NCBI GenBank assembly: GCA_903929755.1
Contig: CAIYVZ010000001.1
Span: forward strand, 1-64,000
Source of the DNA: an uncultured Acidobacteriia bacterium
GTDB taxonomy: Bacteria > Acidobacteriota > Terriglobia > Bryobacterales > Bryobacteraceae
Direction: 5' to 3'
Length of the DNA stretch: 64,000 nt
Shown here: piece by piece, positions 41,378 through 49,328 of the stretch
How the letters are laid out: every line of letters begins with the position of its first letter
Position numbering within the stretch: the first letter of the stretch is position 1
Position numbers and translations under genes: made by a program
The notes under the pieces: generated by a model
The model's input: the letters and a program-made list of their open reading frames with translations, nothing else
Database searches by the model: none
What the model was told of the DNA's origin: nothing

Positions 41378-41380
41378 CTC

Positions 41381-41887
41381 ATGGAAGACATTGAAGCAAA
41401 GCCACTGCCGGAACTGGACGGGGAGCCGATTGATATCCAGTACGAGGTGGGCCTGGTGGATTCATCCGGGCACGCGGCGCACGCGGCTACCTCGATTCGG
41501 CGGCGCACCATCGTGCTTGATAAAGAACTGGAAGATGCGGGTCCCCAACAGGCGCGGGTGATGGTGCATGAGCTGTTTCATTTTGTTTGGGTACGGCTGG
41601 GGAATCCGAAGCGCAAAGCGTGGGAAGACCTGCTGCGGACGGAATGGAACGGGAAGGCTAAGGGCGAGACCGGGTGGTCGTCGGAATGGCGAAAGCGCGA
41701 GATGAAGCCGGAAGACCTGGAGAAGCGCAGCCCCTACTGGCGCGAATACTGCTGTGAAGCGTTCTGCGATACGGCGGCGCTGATATTCTGCGGCCCGGAT
41801 GAGGAGAACAATCTGGGCGTGCGCTGGCAGCGCGGACGCAGAAAATGGTTTGCCGGGAATATAGAGGACCGGAAGCTGGCTCTATAA
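41381..41887 (+). CDS. HExxH zincin-like protein
   Basis: A 168-residue cytoplasmic protein with HELFH at residues 63-67, preceded by hydrophobic residues (QARVMVHELFHFVW) as in zinc metallopeptidases. Downstream, REYCCEAFCDTAALIF offers a glutamate in the helix position used as third zinc ligand by gluzincins such as ImmA/IrrE. This suggests a working zinc site. A strand motif TSIRRRTIVLDKEL precedes the helix. No export signal is seen. It is 3 bp after the lipoprotein gene and 19 bp before a thioredoxin-like gene, so it belongs to the same operon. Confidence 0.65.
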   Translation: MEDIEAKPLPELDGEPIDIQYEVGLVDSSGHAAHAATSIRRRTIVLDKELEDAGPQQARVMVHELFHFVWVRLGNPKRKAWEDLLRTEWNGKAKGETGWSSEWRKREMKPEDLEKRSPYWREYCCEAFCDTAALIFCGPDEENNLGVRWQRGRRKWFAGNIEDRKLAL

Positions 41888-41906
41888 TTGGAGGGGAGAA
41901 AAAAAC

Positions 41907-42536
41907 TTGCGGCATCTTATTCGCGCAGCACTGATCGGGATTGTCGCCCTGGGCGTGGGGACGATGGCGTGCCAGTCCCAGGAACCGACCAAGAAGGCCG
42001 TGAAGGACGACAAGGACCGCAAGATGGCGCCTGCGTTCGAACTGAAAGACTCCACGGGCAAGGTGGTGAAACTGGCCGATTACCGTGGCAAAGTTGTGCT
42101 GCTGGATTTTTGGGCCACCTGGTGCGGACCGTGCGCGATTGAGATCCCGTGGTTCGAGGATTTCCAGCGCAAGTATAAAGACAGGGGCTTCGAAGTACTG
42201 GGCATCTCGATGGACGACGATGGGTGGAAGGCGATTAATCCCTTCGTTGCCGAGAAAAAAATCAACTACAGGATTGTGCTGGGGGACGACAAGACGGGCG
42301 ATCAGTACGGGGGCGTGGAAGCGCTGCCCACCACGTTTGTGATTGATCGCGAGGGCAGAATTGCCTCCGTGCATGTTGGCCTTACGGGGAAAAAGGACTT
42401 TGAAGATGCGATCGAAAAGCTATTGGAAGCTCCAGCCGGGAAGGCTGCTGATGCAAGGCCTGCTGGCGGTGGCGCTGGGAGCGCAGATGGCGCCCGTGCT
42501 GAAAGTGGACCCCATCCCCATGGTGAAGGCAACTAA
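41907..42536 (+). CDS. TlpA/ResA-like lipoprotein thioredoxin
   Basis: A 209-residue membrane-anchored thiol-disulfide oxidoreductase. The start is TTG at 41907, supported by a very strong GGAGGGGAG ribosome site 9 nt upstream and by the lipobox GTMAC with the acylated cysteine at residue 22. The fold begins APAFELKDSTGKVVKLADYR, then the active site DFWATWCGPCAIEIPW with Cys73 and Cys76, and later the cis-proline ALPTTFVIDREGRI. Family members reduce cytochrome c apoproteins or other envelope proteins. A DsbD-N-like gene overlaps its 3' end, which fits an envelope thiol relay. The C-terminal Gly/Ala tail is disordered. Confidence 0.92.
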   Translation: MRHLIRAALIGIVALGVGTMACQSQEPTKKAVKDDKDRKMAPAFELKDSTGKVVKLADYRGKVVLLDFWATWCGPCAIEIPWFEDFQRKYKDRGFEVLGISMDDDGWKAINPFVAEKKINYRIVLGDDKTGDQYGGVEALPTTFVIDREGRIASVHVGLTGKKDFEDAIEKLLEAPAGKAADARPAGGGAGSADGARAESGPHPHGEGN

Positions 42537-42891
42537 GGGTTCTACCGCAACCGTCGTCGTTAAGGCGACGCTGCCGTCGGGGTACCACGCGAATACCAAT
42601 AAGCCCACCGAGGCGTACCTGATCCCGATGACGCTGAAGTGGACTGGCGGACCGCTGGAGATGGATACAGTGGACTACCCGAAGGGGGCTATGGAGAAGT
42701 ATTCATTCTCCGATAAGCCGCTGTCGGTGGTGACCGGACAGTTCACGATTACGACGAAGTTCAAGGTTCCGGCGGGCGCATCGACAGGTCCGGCGGCGCA
42801 GAACGGAACGCTGCGATATCAGGCGTGTGACAACAAGGCCTGCTATCCGCCGAAGAACATTCCGGTCAGCTTCACGGTAAACGTGGAATAG
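42406..42891 (+). CDS. Exported DsbD N-terminal-like (disulfide corrector) domain protein
   Basis: A 161-residue protein if started at ATG 42406, where AAGGA lies about 8 nt upstream and a basic N-region precedes a hydrophobic segment (LLMQGLLAVALGAQ). ATG 42451 is a second option. The domain begins VKATKGSTATVVVKATLPSG, with YHANTNKP in the strand typical of DsbD-alpha. It ends with the redox motif LRYQACDNKACYPPKNIPVS, the paired cysteines four residues apart as in DsbD N-terminal and DsbC-like correctors. No membrane transporter domain is attached. The gene starts inside the thioredoxin gene, overlapping it by 131 bp. The two probably exchange disulfides. Confidence 0.75.
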   Translation: MRSKSYWKLQPGRLLMQGLLAVALGAQMAPVLKVDPIPMVKATKGSTATVVVKATLPSGYHANTNKPTEAYLIPMTLKWTGGPLEMDTVDYPKGAMEKYSFSDKPLSVVTGQFTITTKFKVPAGASTGPAAQNGTLRYQACDNKACYPPKNIPVSFTVNVE

Positions 42892-42919
42892 ATTTCCCCG
42901 CCCTCTGTGATAATTGGGC

Positions 42920-43708
42920 ATGGGAATACCAATCGTCCAGGTTGACGCTTTTACGAGCGTCGCTTTTGGCGGCAATCCCGCCGCCGTTTGTGTCCTGCCC
43001 GCGGCACGAGATGCAGGGTGGATGGCGAAAGTTGCCATGGAGATGAATCTCTCCGAGACGGCATTCCTTCACCCCGAAGCAGACGGATACCGCCTGCGTT
43101 GGTTTACGCCTGCGGTGGAAGTGGATCTTTGCGGCCACGCCACGCTGGCGACGGCCCATGTCTTGTGGAGTGAAGGCCATCTTTCGCCGGACAGTCCCGC
43201 GAGGTTTTATACGAAAAGCGGCCTGCTGACCTGTGTGAAGGTGGGCGACTGGATCGAAATGGACTTCCCGGCCAAGCTGGAACAGGCTGCGGAAGCTCCG
43301 GCGCAACTGGCCGAAGCGATCGGTGCCGAACTGAAATATGTGGGGCGCAATCAGTTCGATTATCTGGTGGAGGTTGCTGACGAGACGACCCTGCGCGGTC
43401 TCAACCCGGCACATCATCTACTAAGGACTTTGCCGGTGCGGGGAGTAATTGCCACCGCTGCCGGCTCAGGGGCCTTCGATTTTCTGTCGCGTTTCTTTGC
43501 GCCGGGGTCCGGAATTGACGAAGATCCGGTTACCGGTTCGGCGCACTGCGCGCTGGCTCCCTATTGGGCGGCGAAGCTGGGGAAGACCGAGATGACCGGC
43601 TTTCAGGCGTCGGCCCGCGGCGGGGTGGTGAAAGTCCGACTGGTGGGTGACAGGGTGGTGCTGAGCGGACAGGCCGTGACGACACTGCGGGGAGAATTCC
43701 TCGGGTAG
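42920..43708 (+). CDS. PhzF family isomerase/epimerase
   Basis: A 262-residue member of the PhzF/diaminopimelate-epimerase-fold family. It opens IPIVQVDAFTSVAFGGNPAA, with the conserved GNPA. The active-site glutamate lies in NLSETAFLHP (about residue 47). Next are WFTPAVEVDLCGHATLATAH and the second half signature GIDEDPVTGSAHCALAPYWA. Family members isomerise small substrates such as DHHA in phenazine synthesis; most, as here, lie outside phenazine clusters and their substrate is unknown. I prefer ATG 42920 to a TTG two codons earlier. GATAAT lies 5 nt upstream. Confidence 0.92.
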   Translation: MGIPIVQVDAFTSVAFGGNPAAVCVLPAARDAGWMAKVAMEMNLSETAFLHPEADGYRLRWFTPAVEVDLCGHATLATAHVLWSEGHLSPDSPARFYTKSGLLTCVKVGDWIEMDFPAKLEQAAEAPAQLAEAIGAELKYVGRNQFDYLVEVADETTLRGLNPAHHLLRTLPVRGVIATAAGSGAFDFLSRFFAPGSGIDEDPVTGSAHCALAPYWAAKLGKTEMTGFQASARGGVVKVRLVGDRVVLSGQAVTTLRGEFLG

Positions 43709-43727
43709 TTTGCGGGAGAATCAGATT

Positions 43728-45017
43728 ATGACAAAACAGGAAATCCTGCTGGCGCAGAAAGAGTTCCTCTTTCCCTCGGTGTTCCACTACTTCGCGGAGC
43801 CTCTGGTGGTTTCTCATGCCAAAGACCAATACGTCTGGGACGCCGACGGGAACCAGTACCTGGACTTCTTTGGCGGGATTGTCACGGTCAGTGTGGGCCA
43901 CTGCAATGAGGCCGTGAATGCCAAGGTCCACCAGCAGATCGACAAGCTGGAGCATGTGTCCACGGTGTTCGCCAATGAACCCCAAGTGGAGTTGGCGAAG
44001 AAACTTGCGGGGCTGACTCCGGACGGCGCGCTGACAAAGTCGTTTTTCACCAACAGCGGGACCGAGGCCAATGAAGCCGCCATACTGGTGGCCCGCTGCT
44101 ACACGGGTTCGTCCGAAATCGTGGCGCTGCGGCATTCGTACCACGGCAGAAGTTCGGGGGCGATGGGGCTGACGGGCCAGGCTGCCTGGAAACTGGGGCC
44201 TCCTCAGGCGGGGATCACGCACGCGGTGAACGCTTACTGCTACCGGTGTCCGTTTGGGCTGGAGTATCCGTCGTGCGAGGTGCGGTGCGCCAGTGATCTG
44301 GAGCAGGTGATCCGCACCACGACATCGGGCCGGATTGCGGGCATGATCGCCGAGCCGATTCAGGGCATCGGCGGCTTCATTACGCCGCCCAAAGAGTACT
44401 TCGGCATTGTGGCGGATATTGTCCACCGGTATGGCGGGATCTTTATCGCGGATGAAGTGCAAACCGCGTGGGGCCGGACGGGCGGCAAGTGGTTCGGCAT
44501 TGAACATTGGGGCGTGACGCCGGATGTGATCACCAGTGCGAAGGGCCTGGGCAACGGATTCCCAATCGGGGTCACCATCGCGCGACCGGAGGTGGCGGAT
44601 GCGTTGAAGGGTGCCACCATCTCCACATTTGGCGGGAACCCGGTGGCCACCACAGCGGCCAGGGCGGTGCTCGATTACATCGAAGACCAGAACATGCTGC
44701 AGAACACCGAAGAGACCGGAGCGTATCTGCGCGAGGGTCTGCTGGGGCTGAAGGATAAGCATCCTTTAATAGGCGACGTGCGGGGCATGGGCTTGCTACA
44801 GGCTTTGGAACTGGTGGAAGACCGCACGACGAAAGTGCCGGCTGTGGCGGCAACGCTGCGCGTGATGGAAGCGGCTCGCGAAAACCGCATCATGGTGGGT
44901 AAGGGCGGAATGTACGGCAACGTGTTGCGGTTCTCGCCGCCGATGAATATTGGCCGCTCCGACGTGGATGAATTCATCAAACGCCTGGATATGGCGTTCA
45001 CTGAAGCCGCGAACTAG
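43728..45017 (+). CDS. Class III PLP-dependent aminotransferase (AGXT2/GabT-like)
   Basis: A 429-residue aminotransferase. ATG 43728 has GGGAGAA about 8 nt upstream. Family text: YVWDADGNQYLDFFGGIVTV near 35, FFTNSGTEANEAAILVARCY near 110 (PLP phosphate loop), and IFIADEVQTAWGRTGGKWFG near 240 with the aspartate that contacts the PLP ring. VITSAKGLGNGFPIGVTIAR near 270 carries the Schiff-base lysine. The sequence leans towards alanine-glyoxylate aminotransferase 2 or 4-aminobutyrate transaminase, and substrates cannot be decided. It follows phzF by 19 bp, and its stop overlaps the stop of the convergent gene by 4 bp. Confidence 0.92.
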   Translation: MTKQEILLAQKEFLFPSVFHYFAEPLVVSHAKDQYVWDADGNQYLDFFGGIVTVSVGHCNEAVNAKVHQQIDKLEHVSTVFANEPQVELAKKLAGLTPDGALTKSFFTNSGTEANEAAILVARCYTGSSEIVALRHSYHGRSSGAMGLTGQAAWKLGPPQAGITHAVNAYCYRCPFGLEYPSCEVRCASDLEQVIRTTTSGRIAGMIAEPIQGIGGFITPPKEYFGIVADIVHRYGGIFIADEVQTAWGRTGGKWFGIEHWGVTPDVITSAKGLGNGFPIGVTIARPEVADALKGATISTFGGNPVATTAARAVLDYIEDQNMLQNTEETGAYLREGLLGLKDKHPLIGDVRGMGLLQALELVEDRTTKVPAVAATLRVMEAARENRIMVGKGGMYGNVLRFSPPMNIGRSDVDEFIKRLDMAFTEAAN

Positions 45018-47065
45018 CGATAGACCGCGTTGGTGAAAGCGCCGTCTCCAGCCACGTCCCAGATGGCAAGGCGTGCCCATTTCCAGTCCGGAGCATCGAG
45101 CGTCCAGTCAAAATGCTGACCCGCGAACTGGTGGGTGATTGATAAATCGATGATCTTGCGGTGGGTCTCTTTGCCATCGCCCCAAACGATTTCCGCCATG
45201 TTGAGGGGGAAGGTCCATTGGGCCTGGACGCTGACCTGAACCCCTTTGGGGGAAGGTTTCCACCGAACGTCGGGCAGCAGGATCTCGCCGGTGGTGATGA
45301 AGCCGTCGCCTTTGGCGAGCGCGTCGGTCATTTTGGCGTAGTCATCCCACGCCGGCATGTCGTTCAGCTTCACGTAGTTGACGTTCATGTGGGCGTACAG
45401 CTCGTGGGTATTATCGAGCTGAAACACGTCCACTTCGCCGAAGAGTTTCTTGCGGAAGCCCTGGTTGGCCAGGTCGTCGTGGACCTTGAACCCGCGTTCG
45501 CCGAGACGGGGACCAGAGAGGTCAGAGGGCATCGCTTTCCAGCCGGTGCCCTGATAGTGGCTGTCTTTGAACCAGGCTTCGTCGAGGATCTTGTCGGGAA
45601 ACCCGGTGGAGCCTTTGGTTCTGGGGTGAGTTTCGTAGACGAAAGCGTTCTCGGCGCGGATCAGGTCGAGGAGTTCTGAGGCGTTTCCAGTCCGGTAAAC
45701 GGTCCCGTAGCCGGGATCCTGAGATTTGAACTCTGCAGCGCCATTCCGGTTCAGGGACCAGAGGACCGGTTTGGGGAATGAGAGCGCCCAGTGCCCGCCG
45801 AGATACACGTTTGCTTCTTCGGCGGGGATGATGAGGAAGTCGGGCGTGGAGTGCGCGCGACACATCTCGTAATACTCTTTCAGCTCTGAAAACCGGAGGG
45901 GGCCAGGGTCCTGCGGGTGAAGATCGCCGTGGAAATCCATGATCATGGCAGCATTGATCCCCATCTCGCGTAGTACGGGCTTCCAGGGAGGGGTCCAGCG
46001 AGCGCCGCCGGCGGTGGCTTGCTCAGAAAAGGCGAAATGGAAGTGGGTCGCCATGGTGCGGAAGCCGGGGAGGGCGACGAAATGGTCGCCGCGGGTAAGA
46101 GCGACGGAATCGTTGAGGGTGCGGGGAGCGGGACCGTCGGACACCATCAGGAAGAGCGACATGTGCTGCGGGGTTTCGGGCGGCGCGTTCATCCACGGGT
46201 AGTAGGGGCTGTTGTCGTCGGGAAGTTGCCGAATACCCAGCCCGACGTGACCGCGCCAGGCCCTATACCAGTTGAAGCCCATGTTGGAGGTGTAGTCGCG
46301 GGCGAAGAAATACTGGTGGGGTGCGGGAAAAACCGCGACGCTGCCGTTGGGGGTTCGGGCTGCAATGGTGCGGTAGCGGACAGCGACCGGGGTTCGCTCG
46401 GAATTCACAGGAATCCGCTCGGTGTGGGGAGAGGGGCCGCCATCCTCGTACCAGGAGGCGTAGGACTCCATGTTATTGCCTGGCGTTTTATCAGACAACG
46501 GCTGAAAATCAATGCCCGCGTCGTAAAAATAAGCAGTATCGGGCTGTGTGGTGGAGAGAACAGCATCCTGGCGGAGCATGCGGCTTCCGGGGTAGATGGT
46601 GTAAACGAGCTTCCCCGAAAATAAGCCCATCGACATGCCGGGGAACTCAACTTCGATGCGGTCTCCGACGGATCGCACAACAGCCGCACCTGGATGGAGT
46701 GTTCCCTGGAAGCGGCGGGTACCATCGGGATGGGCTGGCGGGAAATCGAAAAACTGATCCCAGCCTCCTCGGCGGATCCCGGTTTCGGCGGAGTAGACGG
46801 GCTGCAGATTTTGCACGACATCCTTGCCTGCAACCGAAATGGCACGAATGAGGGCGGGTTTCGCATCAAGAGCGAACGAAATCTGCCAGGCTCGGCCTGC
46901 TTCATCCGGCCAGGAGATACGCAAGAGGCCCTCAGCCAACTCAACCCGAGCCAAACCGGGACGAACCCCGCTGAGATCGGGCGGACCCGGGAGATTCTGG
47001 GCCACAGCCAAAGAAGCGAGAAAGACGAGGGCCGACAGGGTGAGAATTCGCACGCGTACGGGCAT
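45014..47065 (-). CDS. Exported protein with PHP-like metal-binding region
   Basis: A 683-residue protein with a signal peptide (ILTLSALVFLASLAVAQ). The first 300 residues are beta-rich, recalling sugar-binding sandwich domains (DQFFDFPPAHPDGTRRFQGT; DTAYFYDAGIDFQPLSD). The second half holds a His/Asp-rich TIM-like part: ATHFHFAFSEQ, NAAMIMDFHGDLHPQDPG, FLIIPAEEANVYLGGHWAL and AFVYETHPRTKG. The H-x-H and the later E/H positions suggest a PHP-type metallohydrolase, although the family match is loose. The C-terminus is a small beta domain. It is monocistronic, convergent with the aminotransferase. Function is unknown. Confidence 0.65.
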   Translation of the reverse strand: MPVRVRILTLSALVFLASLAVAQNLPGPPDLSGVRPGLARVELAEGLLRISWPDEAGRAWQISFALDAKPALIRAISVAGKDVVQNLQPVYSAETGIRRGGWDQFFDFPPAHPDGTRRFQGTLHPGAAVVRSVGDRIEVEFPGMSMGLFSGKLVYTIYPGSRMLRQDAVLSTTQPDTAYFYDAGIDFQPLSDKTPGNNMESYASWYEDGGPSPHTERIPVNSERTPVAVRYRTIAARTPNGSVAVFPAPHQYFFARDYTSNMGFNWYRAWRGHVGLGIRQLPDDNSPYYPWMNAPPETPQHMSLFLMVSDGPAPRTLNDSVALTRGDHFVALPGFRTMATHFHFAFSEQATAGGARWTPPWKPVLREMGINAAMIMDFHGDLHPQDPGPLRFSELKEYYEMCRAHSTPDFLIIPAEEANVYLGGHWALSFPKPVLWSLNRNGAAEFKSQDPGYGTVYRTGNASELLDLIRAENAFVYETHPRTKGSTGFPDKILDEAWFKDSHYQGTGWKAMPSDLSGPRLGERGFKVHDDLANQGFRKKLFGEVDVFQLDNTHELYAHMNVNYVKLNDMPAWDDYAKMTDALAKGDGFITTGEILLPDVRWKPSPKGVQVSVQAQWTFPLNMAEIVWGDGKETHRKIIDLSITHQFAGQHFDWTLDAPDWKWARLAIWDVAGDGAFTNAVYR

Positions 47066-47436
47066 AGTTTCCGGCCATGATACTACCTTGGTGATGGCAC
47101 ATATTTGAAGGAGTGAAAATTACTGCCATTTTCACCGGGTCTATCAGTACTGACTGCAATTATAGCGGCATATCCAGTACTACTTTGCAGCCAAACGGAG
47201 TCGCCAGAGAGCATTTTGGCGAACGTGCCGTAAAAATATCTAAGTAATTGATTAAGATAGCCTTAGATAGCACCCGGCCGAACCATTGAGTTCCGGCTGC
47301 TGAAGCTGGCCGCAAGAATCGAGTAACAATTTCCCCGTGCGACTTTTTGTAAAATTAATGCTATTGTGACTTCCTGCCACAATCAACTAGAATAATCTTA
47401 TAGCTTGCCATAACCCTCGCTCTATTGGGAGATGTA
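47066..47436. other. 371-bp divergent intergenic region
   Basis: This AT-richer stretch separates the PHP-like gene (minus) from the S8 peptidase gene (plus) and must hold both promoters. A hairpin-forming inverted repeat lies at 47113-47135. Two AGTACT palindromes lie near 47146 and 47176. TATTGT near 47360, within an AT-rich stretch, is a possible -10 for the peptidase. No coding sequence or RNA gene is supported. Confidence 0.5.
47113..47135. promoter_or_regulatory. 8-bp perfect inverted repeat upstream of the PHP-like gene
   Basis: GTGAAAAT at 47113-47120 is exactly complementary to ATTTTCAC at 47128-47135 with a 7-nt spacer. It lies about 48-70 bp upstream of the minus-strand ATG. This size and symmetry suit a dimeric regulator's operator, but no partner protein is known. 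Confidence 0.35.
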
Positions 47437-49251
47437 ATGTTACGTAGAATTATTTCTGGCACGATCCAATCCGGAAGCATGCTCCTCGTTGTAGCGAGCG
47501 TGGCTGTGGCGGGTACGCACTCTCCCGATCTTGACCGGCTTCAGGCGACCGACAACGTTCAGGTTATTGTGCATCGGTCTGGCAACTCGACGCCAGACTA
47601 CAGTGGACATCAGATAACGAAGATCGCCACACTGCCTACCGGTGACGATCTGTGTTCGGGCGCGGTCGCGAACGTGCTGGCTGTCTCCGGTCTGAGCACA
47701 GTCAGCCACATCACCGTAAATCACTCGGTGCAGGGCACGGGCAGTGCGAAACCCGTATATGACTTCATGCCACAGGCGGTGCAGCCGACGTCACCGATTG
47801 CGAAGTTCCCGAATTTCGGTCAGGGTGTTGGAGTCGGCGTTGCGTTGATCGACAGCGGCGTTACGCCGAATGCGGATCTGGCAGGGTCCATCGTGCACTC
47901 CGAGACGTTTGTTAACGGCGAAGATTCGAAGGACTACTACGGGCACGGAACACACCTGGCGGGCCTGATTGTTGGCAAGGGCGTGAATTCGTTCTCTGGC
48001 TACAAGGGCAACATCATCCACGGCGTTGCGCCGGGGGCGAAGATCATCAATCTTAAAGTCCTGGACAAGACCGGTACGTCGGACGACGCCACGGTGATCA
48101 AGGCCATCGAATGGGCGATCAACCACCGCGCTGCCTGGAACATCAAAGTGATCAACCTCTCGCTGGGGCGCCCGGTGTTTGAGAGCTGGAAGACTGATCC
48201 GCTTGCCCGGGAAGTTGAGAAGGCCTGGCTGGCGGGGATCACAGTTGTAGTCGCTGCCGGTAACGCTGGCAGGGACAACACTGTGGGCACGCAGGGTTAC
48301 GGCACCATCGCATCACCTGCGAACCATCCGCTGGTGCTCACGGTGGGTGCCATGAACACCGAATCGACCAAGTCCCGCACGGACGACCTGATGACGACCT
48401 ATAGCTCCAAGGGCCCGTCTCTGTTGGATCACGTTGTGAAGCCTGACTTGGTTGCGCCGGGCAATAGGCTGTGGTCTGTCCTTTCCACAAGCAAGCCTTT
48501 CCTGGCGGCACAGACAGGTGCTGTGCTGATTTCTTCGCAAGGTGACGACGACAACGCACCGCAATACATTGAACTGAGTGGAACCAGCGGTGCCGCCGCT
48601 GTTACCAGCGCCGCCGCAGCAACGCTCCTGGGGTCAGAAGGCAGCCTGACGCCGGATCAGGTGAAGGCACGTCTCATGAAGACAGCTGATAAGTCGCTGG
48701 ATCGGACTTCAACCGTTATTAGTGGGTTCACCGTCACGAACGACATCTTTACAGTGGGTGCCGGCTATCTCAACCTCGATACGGCTTTGTCCAAAAAGGG
48801 CGACCCGAAGTACACGATCCCGGCGGGCACCTACGCGGCGTCTCCTGCGGCCGTTATCCGCGGCACGCAGAACGGCAGACTGGTGATTGGTTTGGATTCA
48901 ACCGTTTGGGGATCTTCAACCGTTTGGGGTTCCTCCACGGTTTGGGGCTCTTTGGTTAACGGCGATTCAACAGTTTGGGGTTCCTCCACGGTTTGGGGTT
49001 CGGTGATTGACGCCGCGTCAACCGTTTGGGGCTCTTCCACGGTTTGGGGCTCTTCCACGGTTTGGGGTAGCTCGACGGTTTGGGGTTCTTCCTCCGAACC
49101 GGGTGCGCTCTCCACCGTTTGGGGTTCGTCCACGGTCTGGGGCTCGTCCACAGTGTGGGGCAGCTCCACGGTCTGGGGTTCGTCCACAGTATGGGGCAGC
49201 ATCCTCGGTGGCGATCCTGACACCGGTGACAACGGCAACAGCGGCAACTAA
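47437..49251 (+). CDS. Secreted subtilisin-like (S8) peptidase with STVWGS repeat tail
   Basis: A 604-residue serine protease. ATG 47437 has GGGAG upstream and opens a signal peptide (SGSMLLVVASVAVAG). An I9-like propeptide spans about 30-115 (VQVIVHRSGN; NVLAVSGLSTVSHITVNHSV). The catalytic triad is visible: Asp139 in GVGVALIDSGV, His170 in GHGTHLAGL and Ser384 in SGTSGAAAVTSA. Asn276 in VVAAGNAG forms the oxyanion hole. After the catalytic domain, residues 488-588 hold 14 copies of S-T-V-W-G-S in four blocks of 3, 2, 4 and 5, separated by LVNGD, VIDAA and SSEPGAL. A Gly/Asn/Asp tail follows. The protease is intact, and the repeat may anchor or pack it at the surface. Confidence 0.92.
   Translation: MLRRIISGTIQSGSMLLVVASVAVAGTHSPDLDRLQATDNVQVIVHRSGNSTPDYSGHQITKIATLPTGDDLCSGAVANVLAVSGLSTVSHITVNHSVQGTGSAKPVYDFMPQAVQPTSPIAKFPNFGQGVGVGVALIDSGVTPNADLAGSIVHSETFVNGEDSKDYYGHGTHLAGLIVGKGVNSFSGYKGNIIHGVAPGAKIINLKVLDKTGTSDDATVIKAIEWAINHRAAWNIKVINLSLGRPVFESWKTDPLAREVEKAWLAGITVVVAAGNAGRDNTVGTQGYGTIASPANHPLVLTVGAMNTESTKSRTDDLMTTYSSKGPSLLDHVVKPDLVAPGNRLWSVLSTSKPFLAAQTGAVLISSQGDDDNAPQYIELSGTSGAAAVTSAAAATLLGSEGSLTPDQVKARLMKTADKSLDRTSTVISGFTVTNDIFTVGAGYLNLDTALSKKGDPKYTIPAGTYAASPAAVIRGTQNGRLVIGLDSTVWGSSTVWGSSTVWGSLVNGDSTVWGSSTVWGSVIDAASTVWGSSTVWGSSTVWGSSTVWGSSSEPGALSTVWGSSTVWGSSTVWGSSTVWGSSTVWGSILGGDPDTGDNGNSGN
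48898..49200 (+). repeat. 14 copies of an 18-bp repeat encoding STVWGS
   Basis: Fourteen hexapeptide units S-T-V-W-G-S are encoded by 18-bp units such as TCCACGGTTTGGGGCTCT. Synonymous changes between units (TCA/TCC/TCG, ACC/ACG/ACA, GTT/GTC/GTG) mean the protein is more conserved than the DNA. That points to selection on the peptide rather than recent copying. Blocks of 3, 2, 4 and 5 units are split by 5-, 5- and 7-residue spacers. Confidence 0.97.
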
Positions 49252-49273
49252 CCTCTTCTCTTCAGACAACAAG

Positions 49274-49315
49274 AACGGGCACCGCTCCTTCAGGATCGGT
49301 GCCCGTTTTGCTTTT
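49274..49315. terminator. Terminator between S8 peptidase and VWA genes
   Basis: AACGGGCACCG at 49274-49284 pairs with CGGTGCCCGTT at 49297-49307, followed by TTGCTTTT. It lies 23 bp after the peptidase stop and 14 bp beyond the end of the convergent VWA gene, so it can serve both. Confidence 0.85.
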
Positions 49316-49328
49316 CTGCTGCCTCGTC

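Noticed and set aside
19168-47158. Shared TAGTACTGAC / CAGTACTGAC words at 19170 and 47146
   Set aside because: There are only two short matches at unrelated positions, which chance can explain.
48831-49247. Minus-strand frame encoding E-E-P-Q-T-V repeats
   Set aside because: It is the complement of the STVWGS repeat. The plus-strand reading has the protease domain, signal peptide and ribosome site.
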